The notes: generated from the letters alone by a model not told the origin. 7,800 bases of DNA from Bacteroidota bacterium (GCA_023440945.1 JAEZRL010000303.1:1-7800), one strand, 5' to 3'; shown: positions 1 to 6,469, counted from the first letter of the stretch. Numbers and translations are program-made.

Positions 1-38
1 TAATTGTAGATGAAAAACAATTAAGATAGTAAATAAGA

Positions 39-69
39 TTGTGTTAACAATTAGTTCAATTTAAATTTG
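39..69 (+). promoter_or_regulatory. Bacteroidota-type promoter of the JmjC gene
   Basis: A TTG at 39-41 is followed after exactly 20 bases by TAAATTTG at 62-69, a full match to the Bacteroidota primary sigma factor consensus (-33 TTG, -7 TAnnTTTG). Transcription would start near 74-76, giving a leader of only about 12 bases before the ATG at 87. This placement also argues against the alternative TTG start at 78. The upstream AT-rich DNA holds a 7-base inverted repeat (TAATTGT at 1-7, ACAATTA at 17-23), which may be the end of a preceding transcript or nothing. Confidence 0.6.
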
Positions 70-86
70 CAGCAAAATTGTTACCA

Positions 87-965
87 ATGCAATTAAATCC
101 CGTTGATGTTGTTAATGAAATTACCCCTGAGAATTTTAAAAAAAAATATTTCGAACCGCAAATACCGGTTGTTATAAAAAACCTTTCAAAACAATGGCTT
201 GCTTATAACAAATGGAACTGGGATTATTTTAAACAGATAGTGGGCGATAAACAGGTTGGCATTTACAACAATGTAAAAAGTGATGCTTATACACCTGTTA
301 ATAAAGCAGACGATTATACCACTTTTGGTAATTATGTTGATATGATAAGCAAAGGGCCTGCTGCATGGCGCATTTTCCTGTTCAATATATTTAGTCATGC
401 ACCGCAACTTACGCAGGATTTTACCTGGCCGGATGAATATATGAAAGGCTTTGTAAAGCGTGTGCCGATGTTGTTTGTGGGTGGTAAAGGTTCTATCACG
501 CACATGCATTTTGATATTGATCTCAGTCATATTCTTCATACACAATTTATCGGAAGAAAACGTGTTTTACTTTTTCCGTTTGAAGAACAGTTTAAATTAT
601 ATCGAAAGCCATTTGAAGTATTGAGCCTTGCAGATTTCAGCAATTATTATGATGCTGAAAAAAGTAAGATTGATCTGCAAAAATTCCCTGCATTGAAGTA
701 CGCAAAAGGTTTTGATATTACGCTCGAACATGGCGATACTTTATTTATGCCAGGCGGTTACTGGCATCACATGGAATACTTGGACAGCGGTTTTGCAATG
801 AGTCTCCGTGCCTTGAACAGCTCTGTTTCCGGAAAGTTGAAAGGCGCCTGGAATTTAGTTGGCATGCGCAGTATAGATACTTTATTCAAGAAAACTGCAC
901 CTGCTAAATGGTACGAATGGAAGGAGAAAAAGATATTCGAAGCTGCGAGTAAAGAGATGGTTTAG
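87..965 (+). CDS. JmjC/cupin_8 Fe(II)/2-oxoglutarate oxygenase-like protein
   Basis: The 292-residue protein has the layout of the cupin_8/JmjC family (relatives of FIH and JMJD-type hydroxylases): an N-terminal segment 'PVVIKNLSKQW' (about 27-37) and a double-stranded beta-helix core from about 130 to 245. The Fe(II) facial triad is visible as H141-x-D143 in 'THMHFDID' and a distal H227 (or H228) in 'GDTLFMPGGYWHHMEY'. K158 in 'GRKRVLLFP' sits where the family often binds 2-oxoglutarate. It is therefore probably an active cytoplasmic hydroxylase, but the substrate cannot be read from the sequence; protein side chains or tRNA are known targets in the family. I chose ATG 87 rather than in-frame TTG 78 because it is the usual codon and fits the promoter. 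It stands alone, with paaI-like 73 bases downstream on the same strand. Family call firm, function open. Confidence 0.85.
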   Translation: MQLNPVDVVNEITPENFKKKYFEPQIPVVIKNLSKQWLAYNKWNWDYFKQIVGDKQVGIYNNVKSDAYTPVNKADDYTTFGNYVDMISKGPAAWRIFLFNIFSHAPQLTQDFTWPDEYMKGFVKRVPMLFVGGKGSITHMHFDIDLSHILHTQFIGRKRVLLFPFEEQFKLYRKPFEVLSLADFSNYYDAEKSKIDLQKFPALKYAKGFDITLEHGDTLFMPGGYWHHMEYLDSGFAMSLRALNSSVSGKLKGAWNLVGMRSIDTLFKKTAPAKWYEWKEKKIFEAASKEMV

Positions 966-1038
966 TTAATTTGAATACTTCATGAATGTTCTTTTCTCTA
1001 GGGTAACGTGATAACTAAACAGATATTTTTCTTCATTA

Positions 1039-1449
1039 ATGAATGGTAAAAAAGCTTTTCCTTCAATTGAAAAAATGTTAGAAGCTGACAACTTCAGCAA
1101 GTGGCTTGGCGTAACAATAATGGAAACAAAAGAAGGCTACAGCAAAATAAAAATGACGGTAAGAAAAGAAATGCTGAATGGTTTTGCAATTGCTCATGGC
1201 GGCATTGCTTTTTCTCTTGCAGACAGTGCGTTGGCATTTGCTTCAAATTCAGCAGAAGAAAAAACTGTTACTATCGAAGCTGTTATTTCCTTTCTAAAAC
1301 CTGCTTATGAAAACGACATTTTAATTGCAACAGCAACACAAAAAAGCTTCCACAAAAGCATTAATGTTTTTGATATCCATATCGAAAAAGAAAATGGTGA
1401 AATGATTGCTTTATTCAGAGGAACTGTCAAGATGATTTTGACCAGATAA
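1039..1449 (+). CDS. paaI: PaaI-type hotdog-fold acyl-CoA thioesterase
   Basis: The 136-residue protein is a single hotdog domain close to E. coli PaaI (about 140 residues), which hydrolyses hydroxylated phenylacetyl-CoA esters that escape or clog the phenylacetate pathway. The signature is 'MLNGFAIAHGGIAFSLADSALAFASNS' in two parts: the catalytic-loop HGG at 53-55 and the acidic residue D62 on the central helix. The strand 'TIEAVISFLKPAY' (78-90) is the usual CoA-thioester segment. The family acts as a cytoplasmic tetramer. It lies on the opposite strand and about 3 kb from the paaBCDG operon in this window, which supports, but does not prove, a role in phenylacetate catabolism; a general thioesterase role remains possible. 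The ATG at 1039 has no Shine-Dalgarno site, as is normal here. No convincing promoter is visible in the 73-base gap; TTAATTTG at 966-973 is one base off the -7 consensus. Confidence 0.85.
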   Translation: MNGKKAFPSIEKMLEADNFSKWLGVTIMETKEGYSKIKMTVRKEMLNGFAIAHGGIAFSLADSALAFASNSAEEKTVTIEAVISFLKPAYENDILIATATQKSFHKSINVFDIHIEKENGEMIALFRGTVKMILTR

Positions 1450-1482
1450 AATTTGATTAACTAATTTCGAAAAATCTCATTA

Positions 1483-2262
1483 TTATATTGCTTCATCCTT
1501 TTCTTCATCATTTAACTGCATAATACTTTCTGATAAAATGGTATAAATGTTTTGAATGACAGGATAGGATTGGAGTAAATCCAAATGCTTTTTCATTGTT
1601 TCTTCATCACCTCTTACTGCAGGACCAGTTTGCATTTGCAACGCCGAAAAATTTCTTAATCGCAGCGCTGTTTCTTCTACTAAAGGTTGCAATGCAGAAA
1701 AATTAACGGCTTCTCTCCTGCAAAATATCTCTGTTAAAGCATATAAATGATTTGGAAAATTTGAACATAGCACAGCAGCGAGATGAAGCTTCAACCTTTG
1801 TGCATCGTTTGCAAACTGAACAATACTTGATAGTGATCTTGCAAAGATTGTCAACAATTCAATTACCTCAGCAGAAGATCCGTCAACAAACAACGGAATA
1901 ATGGGCAGTTCGGTCATCTCTTTTCTTAAGCTTTGCAAAGGATATAACACGCCATAATTCTTCGAAACATTTTTCAAAATATCTTTTGAAACTGCTCCGC
2001 TTGTATGCACAGTAAGAATATTGTTTGGTAAAGATTGACAGACTTCTGCAATAGCTTTATCCGAAACGGCAACAAAAAAAATATCTGTGTTGCTATCCAA
2101 CTTTTTAGTTTCGGTTATAGGAGTTGCACGTAAAGCCGAAGCGAGTTCTTTTACTGCTGCAGCATTTCTACCAAAAACCTGGTGAATAGCATGACCTGCT
2201 TTGAGGATCGTTTTTCCTAAAACGGTTGCAACATTGCCGGTTCCGATAATAGTTACTTTCAT
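1483..2262 (-). CDS. Rossmann-like and DUF2520 domain protein
   Basis: This 259-residue protein has an N-terminal NAD(P)-binding Rossmann fold with the dinucleotide loop 'GTGNVA' at 7-12, then 'HTSGAVS' (86-92) and 'YPLQS' (107-111), as in F420/NADP-dependent oxidoreductase-like proteins. The C-terminal helical half is DUF2520, recognised by 'HLAAVLCSNFPNHLY' (160-174) and 'QTGPAVRGD' (211-219). The architecture resembles ketopantoate reductase and pyrroline-5-carboxylate reductase, so an NAD(P)-dependent oxidoreductase is likely, but no reaction is established for the family. It is convergent with paaI (33-base gap, no clear hairpin terminator) and divergent from the VOC gene (56-base gap). 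The ATG at 2262 puts the glycine loop at the expected distance from the N-terminus. The last five residues are acidic and extend slightly past the conserved core. Confidence 0.88.
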   Translation of the reverse strand: MKVTIIGTGNVATVLGKTILKAGHAIHQVFGRNAAAVKELASALRATPITETKKLDSNTDIFFVAVSDKAIAEVCQSLPNNILTVHTSGAVSKDILKNVSKNYGVLYPLQSLRKEMTELPIIPLFVDGSSAEVIELLTIFARSLSSIVQFANDAQRLKLHLAAVLCSNFPNHLYALTEIFCRREAVNFSALQPLVEETALRLRNFSALQMQTGPAVRGDEETMKKHLDLLQSYPVIQNIYTILSESIMQLNDEEKDEAI

Positions 2263-2283
2263 ATCTTATGCTTTTTCGAAGCT

Positions 2284-2314
2284 TTATTAAAAGATAAAAG
2301 TTTGAATAATTTTG
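2284..2314 (+). promoter_or_regulatory. Putative promoter of the VOC gene, near-leaderless
   Basis: TAATTTTG at 2307-2314 matches the Bacteroidota -7 consensus TAnnTTTG in all fixed positions. Exactly 20 bases upstream is TTA at 2284-2286, one base off the -33 TTG. The -7 box ends only four bases before the ATG at 2319, so transcription would begin at or inside the start codon, implying a leaderless or near-leaderless message. The box is followed by GCAG, as in the promoter at 39-69. On the other strand TATCTTTT (2296 down to 2289), one base off the consensus, could serve the divergent DUF2520 gene. Confidence 0.45.
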
Positions 2315-2318
2315 CAGA

Positions 2319-2819
2319 ATGAGTTATAAAATTCCGCAAGATACACGAATCGGCCATGTACACTTAAAGGTTTCTGATCTTGATAAGGCGCTTGCTTTCT
2401 ATCACGATCTGTTAGGTTTTGAAATCACACAACGCTATGGAAACCAGGCGGTGTTCATTTCGGCTGGTGGTTATCATCATCATATTGGCTTAAATACCTG
2501 GTACAGTAAAGATGCTCCGCCTGCACCCAAAAGGAGTGTTGGATTATTTCATACAGCCGTAGTGTACCCGCAACGAAAAGATCTTGCAACTATTTTAAAA
2601 CGCTTGATTGATGCACAATATCCATTAACCGGTGCAGCCGATCATGGCGTTTCCGAAGCCATTTATCTTGATGATCCCGATGGCAACGGTGTTGAATTGT
2701 ATTGGGATAAACCGAAAGAACAATGGCCTTATGATGAACAAGGAAATCTGCAAATGATAACCGAACAGTTAGACTTAGAGAACCTGCTTTCAGAAGCATA
2801 TAATACAACTGAATCTTAA
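2319..2819 (+). CDS. VOC family (glyoxalase/extradiol dioxygenase-like) metalloprotein
   Basis: The 166-residue protein is one vicinal-oxygen-chelate domain made of two beta-alpha-beta modules (about 10-65 and 75-130). The three expected metal ligands are visible: H15 in 'GHVHLKV', H78 in 'GLFHTAV' and E126 in 'GNGVELYWD'. The signature 'LDDPDGNGVELYWD' (117-130) and the tail 'TEQLDLENLL' resemble proteins often labelled catechol 2,3-dioxygenase-like or glyoxalase, such as the CatE group of Bacillus. It is probably a metal-dependent dimeric enzyme, but ring cleavage, lyase and resistance functions cannot be told apart from the sequence. A histidine run (H53-H55) lies between the modules. It appears to be the first gene of a pair with trmN6, whose start is 9 bases past its stop. 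Other paa-related genes are nearby, so an aromatic substrate is possible; this is inference only. Confidence 0.85.
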   Translation: MSYKIPQDTRIGHVHLKVSDLDKALAFYHDLLGFEITQRYGNQAVFISAGGYHHHIGLNTWYSKDAPPAPKRSVGLFHTAVVYPQRKDLATILKRLIDAQYPLTGAADHGVSEAIYLDDPDGNGVELYWDKPKEQWPYDEQGNLQMITEQLDLENLLSEAYNTTES

Positions 2820-2828
2820 TCTTCGTGA

Positions 2829-3557
2829 ATGCCTAATTCTTATTTCCGTTTCAAACAATTTACTGTTCACCAGGAGCATTGTGCAATGAAGGTTTGTACA
2901 GATGCTTGTTTGTTTGGTGCATGGGCAGCAAATAAAATAGCAACAGAAAAAAAGGAAATTAAAAATGTGCTCGATATCGGAACGGGAACGGGACTACTTT
3001 CATTAATGATAGCGCAAAAAAATCCACACCTGAAAATAGATGCAGTTGAAATAGACGAAGTAAGTACAATACAGGCTGCTTCAAATTTTAAATTATCACC
3101 ATGGGAAGAAAATTTGCAAGTACATCATGCAGCTATACAGGATCATGAACAAAAAAAATATCAATACGATCTTATTATTTCCAATCCTCCTTTTTATGAG
3201 AACGACCTTAAAAGTGAGGATAAAAAAAGAAACACCGCACTTCATAGCTCGCAACTTTCATTAAAAGATTTGTTACATGCCATTAACAAACAACTTACAA
3301 TAGACGGCAGTTTTGGTATATTACTTCCGTTCAGCAGAACAACTTGTTTTAAAGAACTCTCCATACAAAATCAATTTTTTCTAAAGGAGGAACTACTGGT
3401 TAAACAATCATACAAACATTCTTTTTTCAGAAGCATTTTATATTTTAATAGAAAAGAAACAGCAGTAAAACGATCCGAACTTTCTATTCAAGACAAAGAA
3501 GGAAAATACACTGATGAATTCGCACAACTTCTTAAAGATTATTACCTGTATTTGTAA
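2829..3557 (+). CDS. trmN6: tRNA1(Val) (adenine(37)-N6)-methyltransferase
   Basis: This 242-residue protein matches E. coli TrmN6/YfiC (245 residues), which methylates N6 of adenine 37 in tRNA1(Val) using S-adenosylmethionine. The N-terminal signature 'FRFKQFTVHQEHCAMKVCTD' (6-25) is characteristic of the family. The SAM-binding loop is 'LDIGTGTG' (48-55), the acidic residue after beta-2 is E74 in 'DAVEID', and the N6-adenine methylase motif NPPF is at 119-122. The start ATG lies 9 bases past the stop of the VOC gene, so the two are probably cotranscribed, although no functional link is obvious. The C-terminal third (about 200-242) is lysine-rich, consistent with RNA binding. No Shine-Dalgarno site is seen. 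Identification is strong; the exact tRNA target is inferred from the family. Confidence 0.9.
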   Translation: MPNSYFRFKQFTVHQEHCAMKVCTDACLFGAWAANKIATEKKEIKNVLDIGTGTGLLSLMIAQKNPHLKIDAVEIDEVSTIQAASNFKLSPWEENLQVHHAAIQDHEQKKYQYDLIISNPPFYENDLKSEDKKRNTALHSSQLSLKDLLHAINKQLTIDGSFGILLPFSRTTCFKELSIQNQFFLKEELLVKQSYKHSFFRSILYFNRKETAVKRSELSIQDKEGKYTDEFAQLLKDYYLYL

Positions 3558-3660
3558 TAAGATCGCTTCGAAATTCTTTATAGCAACAATGAGTTGAATA
3601 ATAACAAAAGATAAATGTATACTGGCAAAAAAATTGGATGTAATAGCAAAAAGGAAAGTC

Positions 3661-4173
3661 ATGAAACAAATTCTTCTAATAACATTACTTTCAATTGCAC
3701 TCGCATGTAATTCGCAAACAAAAAATCCTGCAGCAACTGTAACAAACAGCAGTAGTACAAATCCCATTACCGATGCAACGAATCCAGCAAACCAGGATAC
3801 TATACCGGTTATAACTGATTCAGCATTGAGCGGCACCTGGCAATTACAACTAAAAAAAAATGAAAAGTTGCCTGTTGAAGCGCCGACAATTACAATTAAT
3901 ATGGCCGATAAAAGTTTTTATGGAAATACAGGTTGTAACAATATGAGCGGAACATTCACTTTGGATAAAGACAACCAAATTATTTTTGGACCGGATATTA
4001 TTATGACGAAAAAGGCTTGTCCGGGTTATAACGAAAAAGCTTTTATAACCAATTTCACTCAAACAAATCGTTATAGGGTAAAAAATGGTGTTCTCCTGTT
4101 AATGAACAATGATGAAGTACTTACAACCTGGGTAAAAGAAGCAAATACAAAAGATTCTGCTAACAAGATATGA
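3661..4173 (+). CDS. META domain-containing lipoprotein (HslJ-like)
   Basis: The 170-residue protein starts with a lipoprotein signal peptide: K2, a hydrophobic stretch 4-14, and the modified cysteine C16 in 'IALACNS' (A at -3 and -1, not the ideal L-A-G-C). A flexible linker rich in N, T, S and P (17-50) follows, then one META domain (about 56-158) related to E. coli HslJ. Its hallmarks are 'GNTGCNNMSGTF' (88-99) and 'TKKAC' (116-120), whose two cysteines (C92, C120) could form a disulfide. It is therefore probably anchored in the outer membrane facing the periplasm or surface. HslJ relatives are linked to stress and novobiocin resistance, but the biochemical role is unknown. The ATG at 3661 is preferred over an in-frame TTG at 3634, because the latter puts charged residues before an otherwise complete signal peptide. 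It stands alone; no convincing promoter is visible in the 103-base gap upstream. Confidence 0.87.
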   Translation: MKQILLITLLSIALACNSQTKNPAATVTNSSSTNPITDATNPANQDTIPVITDSALSGTWQLQLKKNEKLPVEAPTITINMADKSFYGNTGCNNMSGTFTLDKDNQIIFGPDIIMTKKACPGYNEKAFITNFTQTNRYRVKNGVLLLMNNDEVLTTWVKEANTKDSANKI

Positions 4174-4202
4174 TAAAACAATAGCACAAAACCTATAAAA
4201 AA

Positions 4203-4979
4203 TTATCTTCCTGTAAACCTCGGTTGCCTTTTTTCTATGAAAGCCCGTATACCTTCTTTAAAATCTTCTGTTGAAGCTGCAAGTTGTTGTAGTTTATCTT
4301 CGCTTATCAACTGCTCTTCAAAATTTTGAGTAGCGGATAACCGCAGGGCTTTTTTAGTTAAATGTAAAGCCTGTGACGGCATTGCTGCTAAATTGAATGC
4401 AATTTTTAGCGACTCTTCTATAAAATTTTCATCATCAAAAACTTTATAGATCATTCCCAATCTTTCTGCTTCATCGGCAGAAATTTTATCACCTGATAAC
4501 ATTAAAGCGGATGCTTTTTGCCAGCCAATTAAACGTGGCAAAGTATAAGTTCCGCCACTGTCGGGTATCAAACCTATTTTTGTAAAAGCCTGTATAAAAG
4601 AAGCTGACCTTGCAGCCACAACAATATCACATGTTAAGGCTATGTTTGCACCTGCACCTGCTGCAACACCATTAACTGCTGTAACAACGGGCTTTTTTAA
4701 ATGATGAATTTTTATAATGATGGGATTATAATGCTTAGCCAAAACCTGGTTCATCTTTGGACCATTTGAATCTGCAATTTCCGCAAGATCCTGTCCCGCA
4801 CTAAACGCTCTGCCGGCACCAGTTAAATAAACACAACGAATGTTTTCATCTTCATTGCAGACATCGAGATGCTGCTGCAGTAACAAAGCCATTTCCCTGT
4901 TAAAAACATTCAACTTATCAGGTCTGTTCAAGGTAATATGAGCGATCGAATCTTTTACTTCAAAAAGTATTGGTGGCAT
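4203..4979 (-). CDS. paaG: 2-(1,2-epoxy-1,2-dihydrophenyl)acetyl-CoA isomerase PaaG
   Basis: The 258-residue protein is a crotonase-fold enzyme most like PaaG, which converts ring-1,2-epoxyphenylacetyl-CoA to oxepin-CoA in the aerobic phenylacetate pathway. Signatures include 'LNRPDKLNVFN' (17-27), 'LTGAGRAFSAGQDL' (52-65) forming the first oxyanion-hole strand, 'AVNGVAAGAGANIAL' (101-115) forming the second, and 'GLIPDSGGTY' (136-145), where D140 matches the catalytic aspartate of E. coli PaaG. The second glutamate of true hydratases is not in the 'AGQD' region, which favours isomerase over hydratase. The C-terminal 'RQPRFTGR' closely resembles the end of E. coli PaaG. The ATG at 4979 was chosen: the frame stays open to 5165, but that part overlaps paaD and has no crotonase features. 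It is the last gene of the paaBCDG operon, 37 bases after paaD. Some systems use other letters (paaB) for this gene. Confidence 0.9.
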   Translation of the reverse strand: MPPILFEVKDSIAHITLNRPDKLNVFNREMALLLQQHLDVCNEDENIRCVYLTGAGRAFSAGQDLAEIADSNGPKMNQVLAKHYNPIIIKIHHLKKPVVTAVNGVAAGAGANIALTCDIVVAARSASFIQAFTKIGLIPDSGGTYTLPRLIGWQKASALMLSGDKISADEAERLGMIYKVFDDENFIEESLKIAFNLAAMPSQALHLTKKALRLSATQNFEEQLISEDKLQQLAASTEDFKEGIRAFIEKRQPRFTGR

Positions 4980-4994
4980 TTTCAAATTTTGAAA
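4980..4994. repeat. Perfect inverted repeat directly before paaG
   Basis: TTTCAAA and TTTGAAA (7 bases each) flank a single base and end immediately before the paaG start codon, in the 37-base paaD-paaG gap. On the minus strand the same bases include AAAATTTG, one base off the -7 promoter consensus, but no -33 TTG lies at the right distance. An RNA hairpin with a 1-base loop cannot form fully, so a protein-binding dyad or chance in AT-rich DNA is more likely. Confidence 0.35.
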
Positions 4995-5016
4995 TGATTG
5001 TTGCAGTAGAAAGAAC

Positions 5017-5520
5017 TTAGTGGCTTCTAAAATAATCAAAAGGTTCGCTGCAATCGTTGCATTTGTATAAAGCTTTGCAAGCCGTAGAACCGAAACGACT
5101 AACGATTTGTGTGTTGTAAGAATTGCAATGCGGACATTGTACTGCTTCATCTTCCTGGAAAGCATTTAAATCACAAACGCTATGTGATGGGTTTGGCGGT
5201 GCAATACCGAAAGCCTTTAGTTTTTGTTTACCACTTTGCGTCATCCATTCGGTTGTCCAGGCAGGCGATAAGATCGTTTTTATTTCTGTATTCTTATAAC
5301 CGTTCTCAAGCATCTTCAAACGAATGTTCATCCTTATTACATCCATTGCCGGGCAACCACTGTATGTAGGTGTTATCGAAATAATTATTTTACCATCTTT
5401 TATTTCAACACCTCGTACAATACCCAAATCCATTACGGATAAAACAGGCACTTCCGGATCGTTTACTTCTTCCAGCAATTGCAAAATTTTTTCTTTCGAT
5501 ATGTCCGGTGCAGTTATCAT
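5017..5520 (-). CDS. paaD: Phenylacetyl-CoA epoxidase accessory subunit PaaD
   Basis: The 167-residue protein matches PaaD (also called PaaJ; E. coli 165 residues), a MIP18/DUF59 family protein needed for the 1,2-phenylacetyl-CoA epoxidase and thought to help assemble its metal or Fe-S centres. The N-terminal MIP18 domain shows 'DPEVPVLSVMDLGIVR' (21-36) and 'PTYSGCPAMD' (51-60, with C56). 'SPAWTTEWMT' (85-94) is a PaaD hallmark. The C-terminus is a zinc-ribbon-like segment with C129 and C132 ('CPHC') and C154 and C157 ('CNDC'), plus C148 in 'GSTACKALYKC'. I chose ATG 5520; a GTG at 5577 would add 19 poorly conserved residues, while ATG 5520 gives the family length. It lies between paaC (89 bases upstream) and paaG (37 bases downstream), all on one strand. 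Confidence 0.9.
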   Translation of the reverse strand: MITAPDISKEKILQLLEEVNDPEVPVLSVMDLGIVRGVEIKDGKIIISITPTYSGCPAMDVIRMNIRLKMLENGYKNTEIKTILSPAWTTEWMTQSGKQKLKAFGIAPPNPSHSVCDLNAFQEDEAVQCPHCNSYNTQIVSRFGSTACKALYKCNDCSEPFDYFRSH

Positions 5521-5609
5521 TTCCTTTTTTATGTTACCAGCTTTTGTGCTGCTATTAAACTTCGTTGCGTCGCACACTTCAAGGTTTGGTTCATAACCAA
5601 CTTATTTTA

Positions 5610-6392
5610 TCACCATTCAGCATTTGGATAAGCTCTTTGCAGAAACTGCATCTCAGCCAGAATATATCCAAGATGTTCCGAATGTATTCCTTCTTTACCA
5701 CCTGTTTGCATCCAAGCATCTGAAGGAATTTGTAATGTAGCTTCTTCTAAAACCGATATTACTTTTTGCATCCATTTATCTTTTATCAAATTTGTGTCAA
5801 CACCAATATTCTGTTTTGCCATTTCTGTTTCATAAGATGCAGGTATAAAAAGTTCACCGGTAAATCTCCATAATTCATTCAAGGCATTTATCATTCTTGC
5901 ACGGCTTTCTCCTGTCCCATCACCCAATCTTATCACCCATTCGCTGCTCCATTTAACATGATACGTTACTTCTTTCAAACTTTTTTCTGCAATAGCTGCA
6001 ATTTGTTTATCTGCGCTTTTTTGTAGTTTTTCATACAAAAAATATTGATAGCAGCTAAAGAAGAACTGCCTTAAAGTAGTTACAGCCCAATCACCTTTTG
6101 GTTGTTCGACCAGCAAACAATTTTTAAAATCGATTGCATCTCTTAAATATGCCAGCGTATCTTCGGTTTCTGCATTTTTATCAGTATCATTTTCTTTTGA
6201 AGCACTAATAATTTCAGCAGCATATTGATAAAAATTCCGGGCCTGTCCTATTAAATCCAATGCAATATTCGTGATAGCAATATCCTGTTCAAGAGCAGGG
6301 CCATGACCACACCATTCGCTGTTACGATGACCAAGAATCAACGCATCATCTGCCAAATGAAGAAGATAATGTATAAATAATTTCTTATTCAA
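5610..6392 (-). CDS. paaC: 1,2-phenylacetyl-CoA epoxidase structural subunit PaaC
   Basis: The 260-residue protein is a ferritin-like four-helix-bundle subunit matching PaaC (E. coli 248 residues), which pairs with catalytic PaaA in the epoxidase core. Signatures are 'GHRNSEWCGHGP' (21-32), 'IALDLIGQARNF' (43-54), 'LLVEQPKGDWA' (93-103), 'EVTYH' (141-145), 'LWRFTGELF' (174-182) and 'TGGKEGIHSEHLG' (230-242), ending 'YPNAEW'. In E. coli the diiron site is in PaaA and PaaC is structural; the ExxxH at 141-145 is a family relic and not proof of activity. No ATG exists in frame between the upstream stop (about 6438) and codon 167, so the start is taken as TTG 6392, which aligns 'MNKKLFIHYLLHLADD' with the E. 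coli N-terminus. The 60-80 region is a longer acidic insert. Second gene of the operon. Confidence 0.9.
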   Translation of the reverse strand: MNKKLFIHYLLHLADDALILGHRNSEWCGHGPALEQDIAITNIALDLIGQARNFYQYAAEIISASKENDTDKNAETEDTLAYLRDAIDFKNCLLVEQPKGDWAVTTLRQFFFSCYQYFLYEKLQKSADKQIAAIAEKSLKEVTYHVKWSSEWVIRLGDGTGESRARMINALNELWRFTGELFIPASYETEMAKQNIGVDTNLIKDKWMQKVISVLEEATLQIPSDAWMQTGGKEGIHSEHLGYILAEMQFLQRAYPNAEW

Positions 6393-6400
6393 AATGTCAT
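6389..6400 (-). other. Three-codon mini-ORF overlapping the paaC TTG start
   Basis: On the minus strand ATG ACA TTT TGA (6400 down to 6389) is a complete tiny reading frame in the -1 register relative to paaC. Its stop TGA and the paaC start TTG share the four bases TTGA (6392-6389). This is the arrangement used in termination-reinitiation coupling, so it could feed ribosomes to the weak TTG. It may equally be chance. Confidence 0.3.
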
Positions 6401-6408
6401 GCTTTTTA

Positions 6409-6469
6409 GTAAGAAGTGAAACGGCAGATGTGAAATTTCACCTTTCTCTTTTCACCTTTCACAACTTAC
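6409..6469. repeat. Imperfect inverted repeat of GTGAAA units, paaB-paaC gap
   Basis: The arms GTAAGAAGTGAAA (6409-6421) and TTTCACAACTTAC (6457-6469) pair at 11 of 13 positions, the two mismatches being central, around a 35-base loop. Within 6416-6462 there are two GTGAAA and three TTTCAC copies, including the perfect palindrome GTGAAATTTCAC (6430-6441) and an 11-base direct repeat TTTCACCTTTC (6436-6446 and 6450-6460, 14 bases apart). Transcribed with paaB, it could form a long stem with alternative pairings just before paaC. It could be an mRNA processing or attenuation element, a remnant of a short mobile repeat, or a multi-site operator; none is established. Confidence 0.5.

Noticed and set aside
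186..545. 119-codon open frame on the minus strand inside the JmjC gene
   Set aside because: It is fully antisense to a well-supported coding region, and its translation shows no recognisable domain.
1101..1310. 69-codon plus-strand frame inside paaI
   Set aside because: It overlaps the strongly conserved paaI frame and has a cysteine- and asparagine-rich out-of-frame translation.
1450..1482. Terminator between the convergent paaI and DUF2520 genes
   Set aside because: No GC-rich stem followed by a T run is visible in these 33 bases.
4980..5165. N-terminal extension of the paaG frame up to 5165
   Set aside because: The extra 62 codons overlap paaD and have no crotonase features; the normal PaaG N-terminus starts at ATG 4979.
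5521..5577. Longer PaaD starting at GTG 5577
   Set aside because: The 19 added residues do not look conserved, and ATG 5520 gives the family length of about 165 residues. It remains a lesser alternative.
5109..5596. Two plus-strand frames opposite paaD
   Set aside because: They are antisense to a clear PaaD gene; the hydrophobic stretches come from the codon pattern of the opposite strand.
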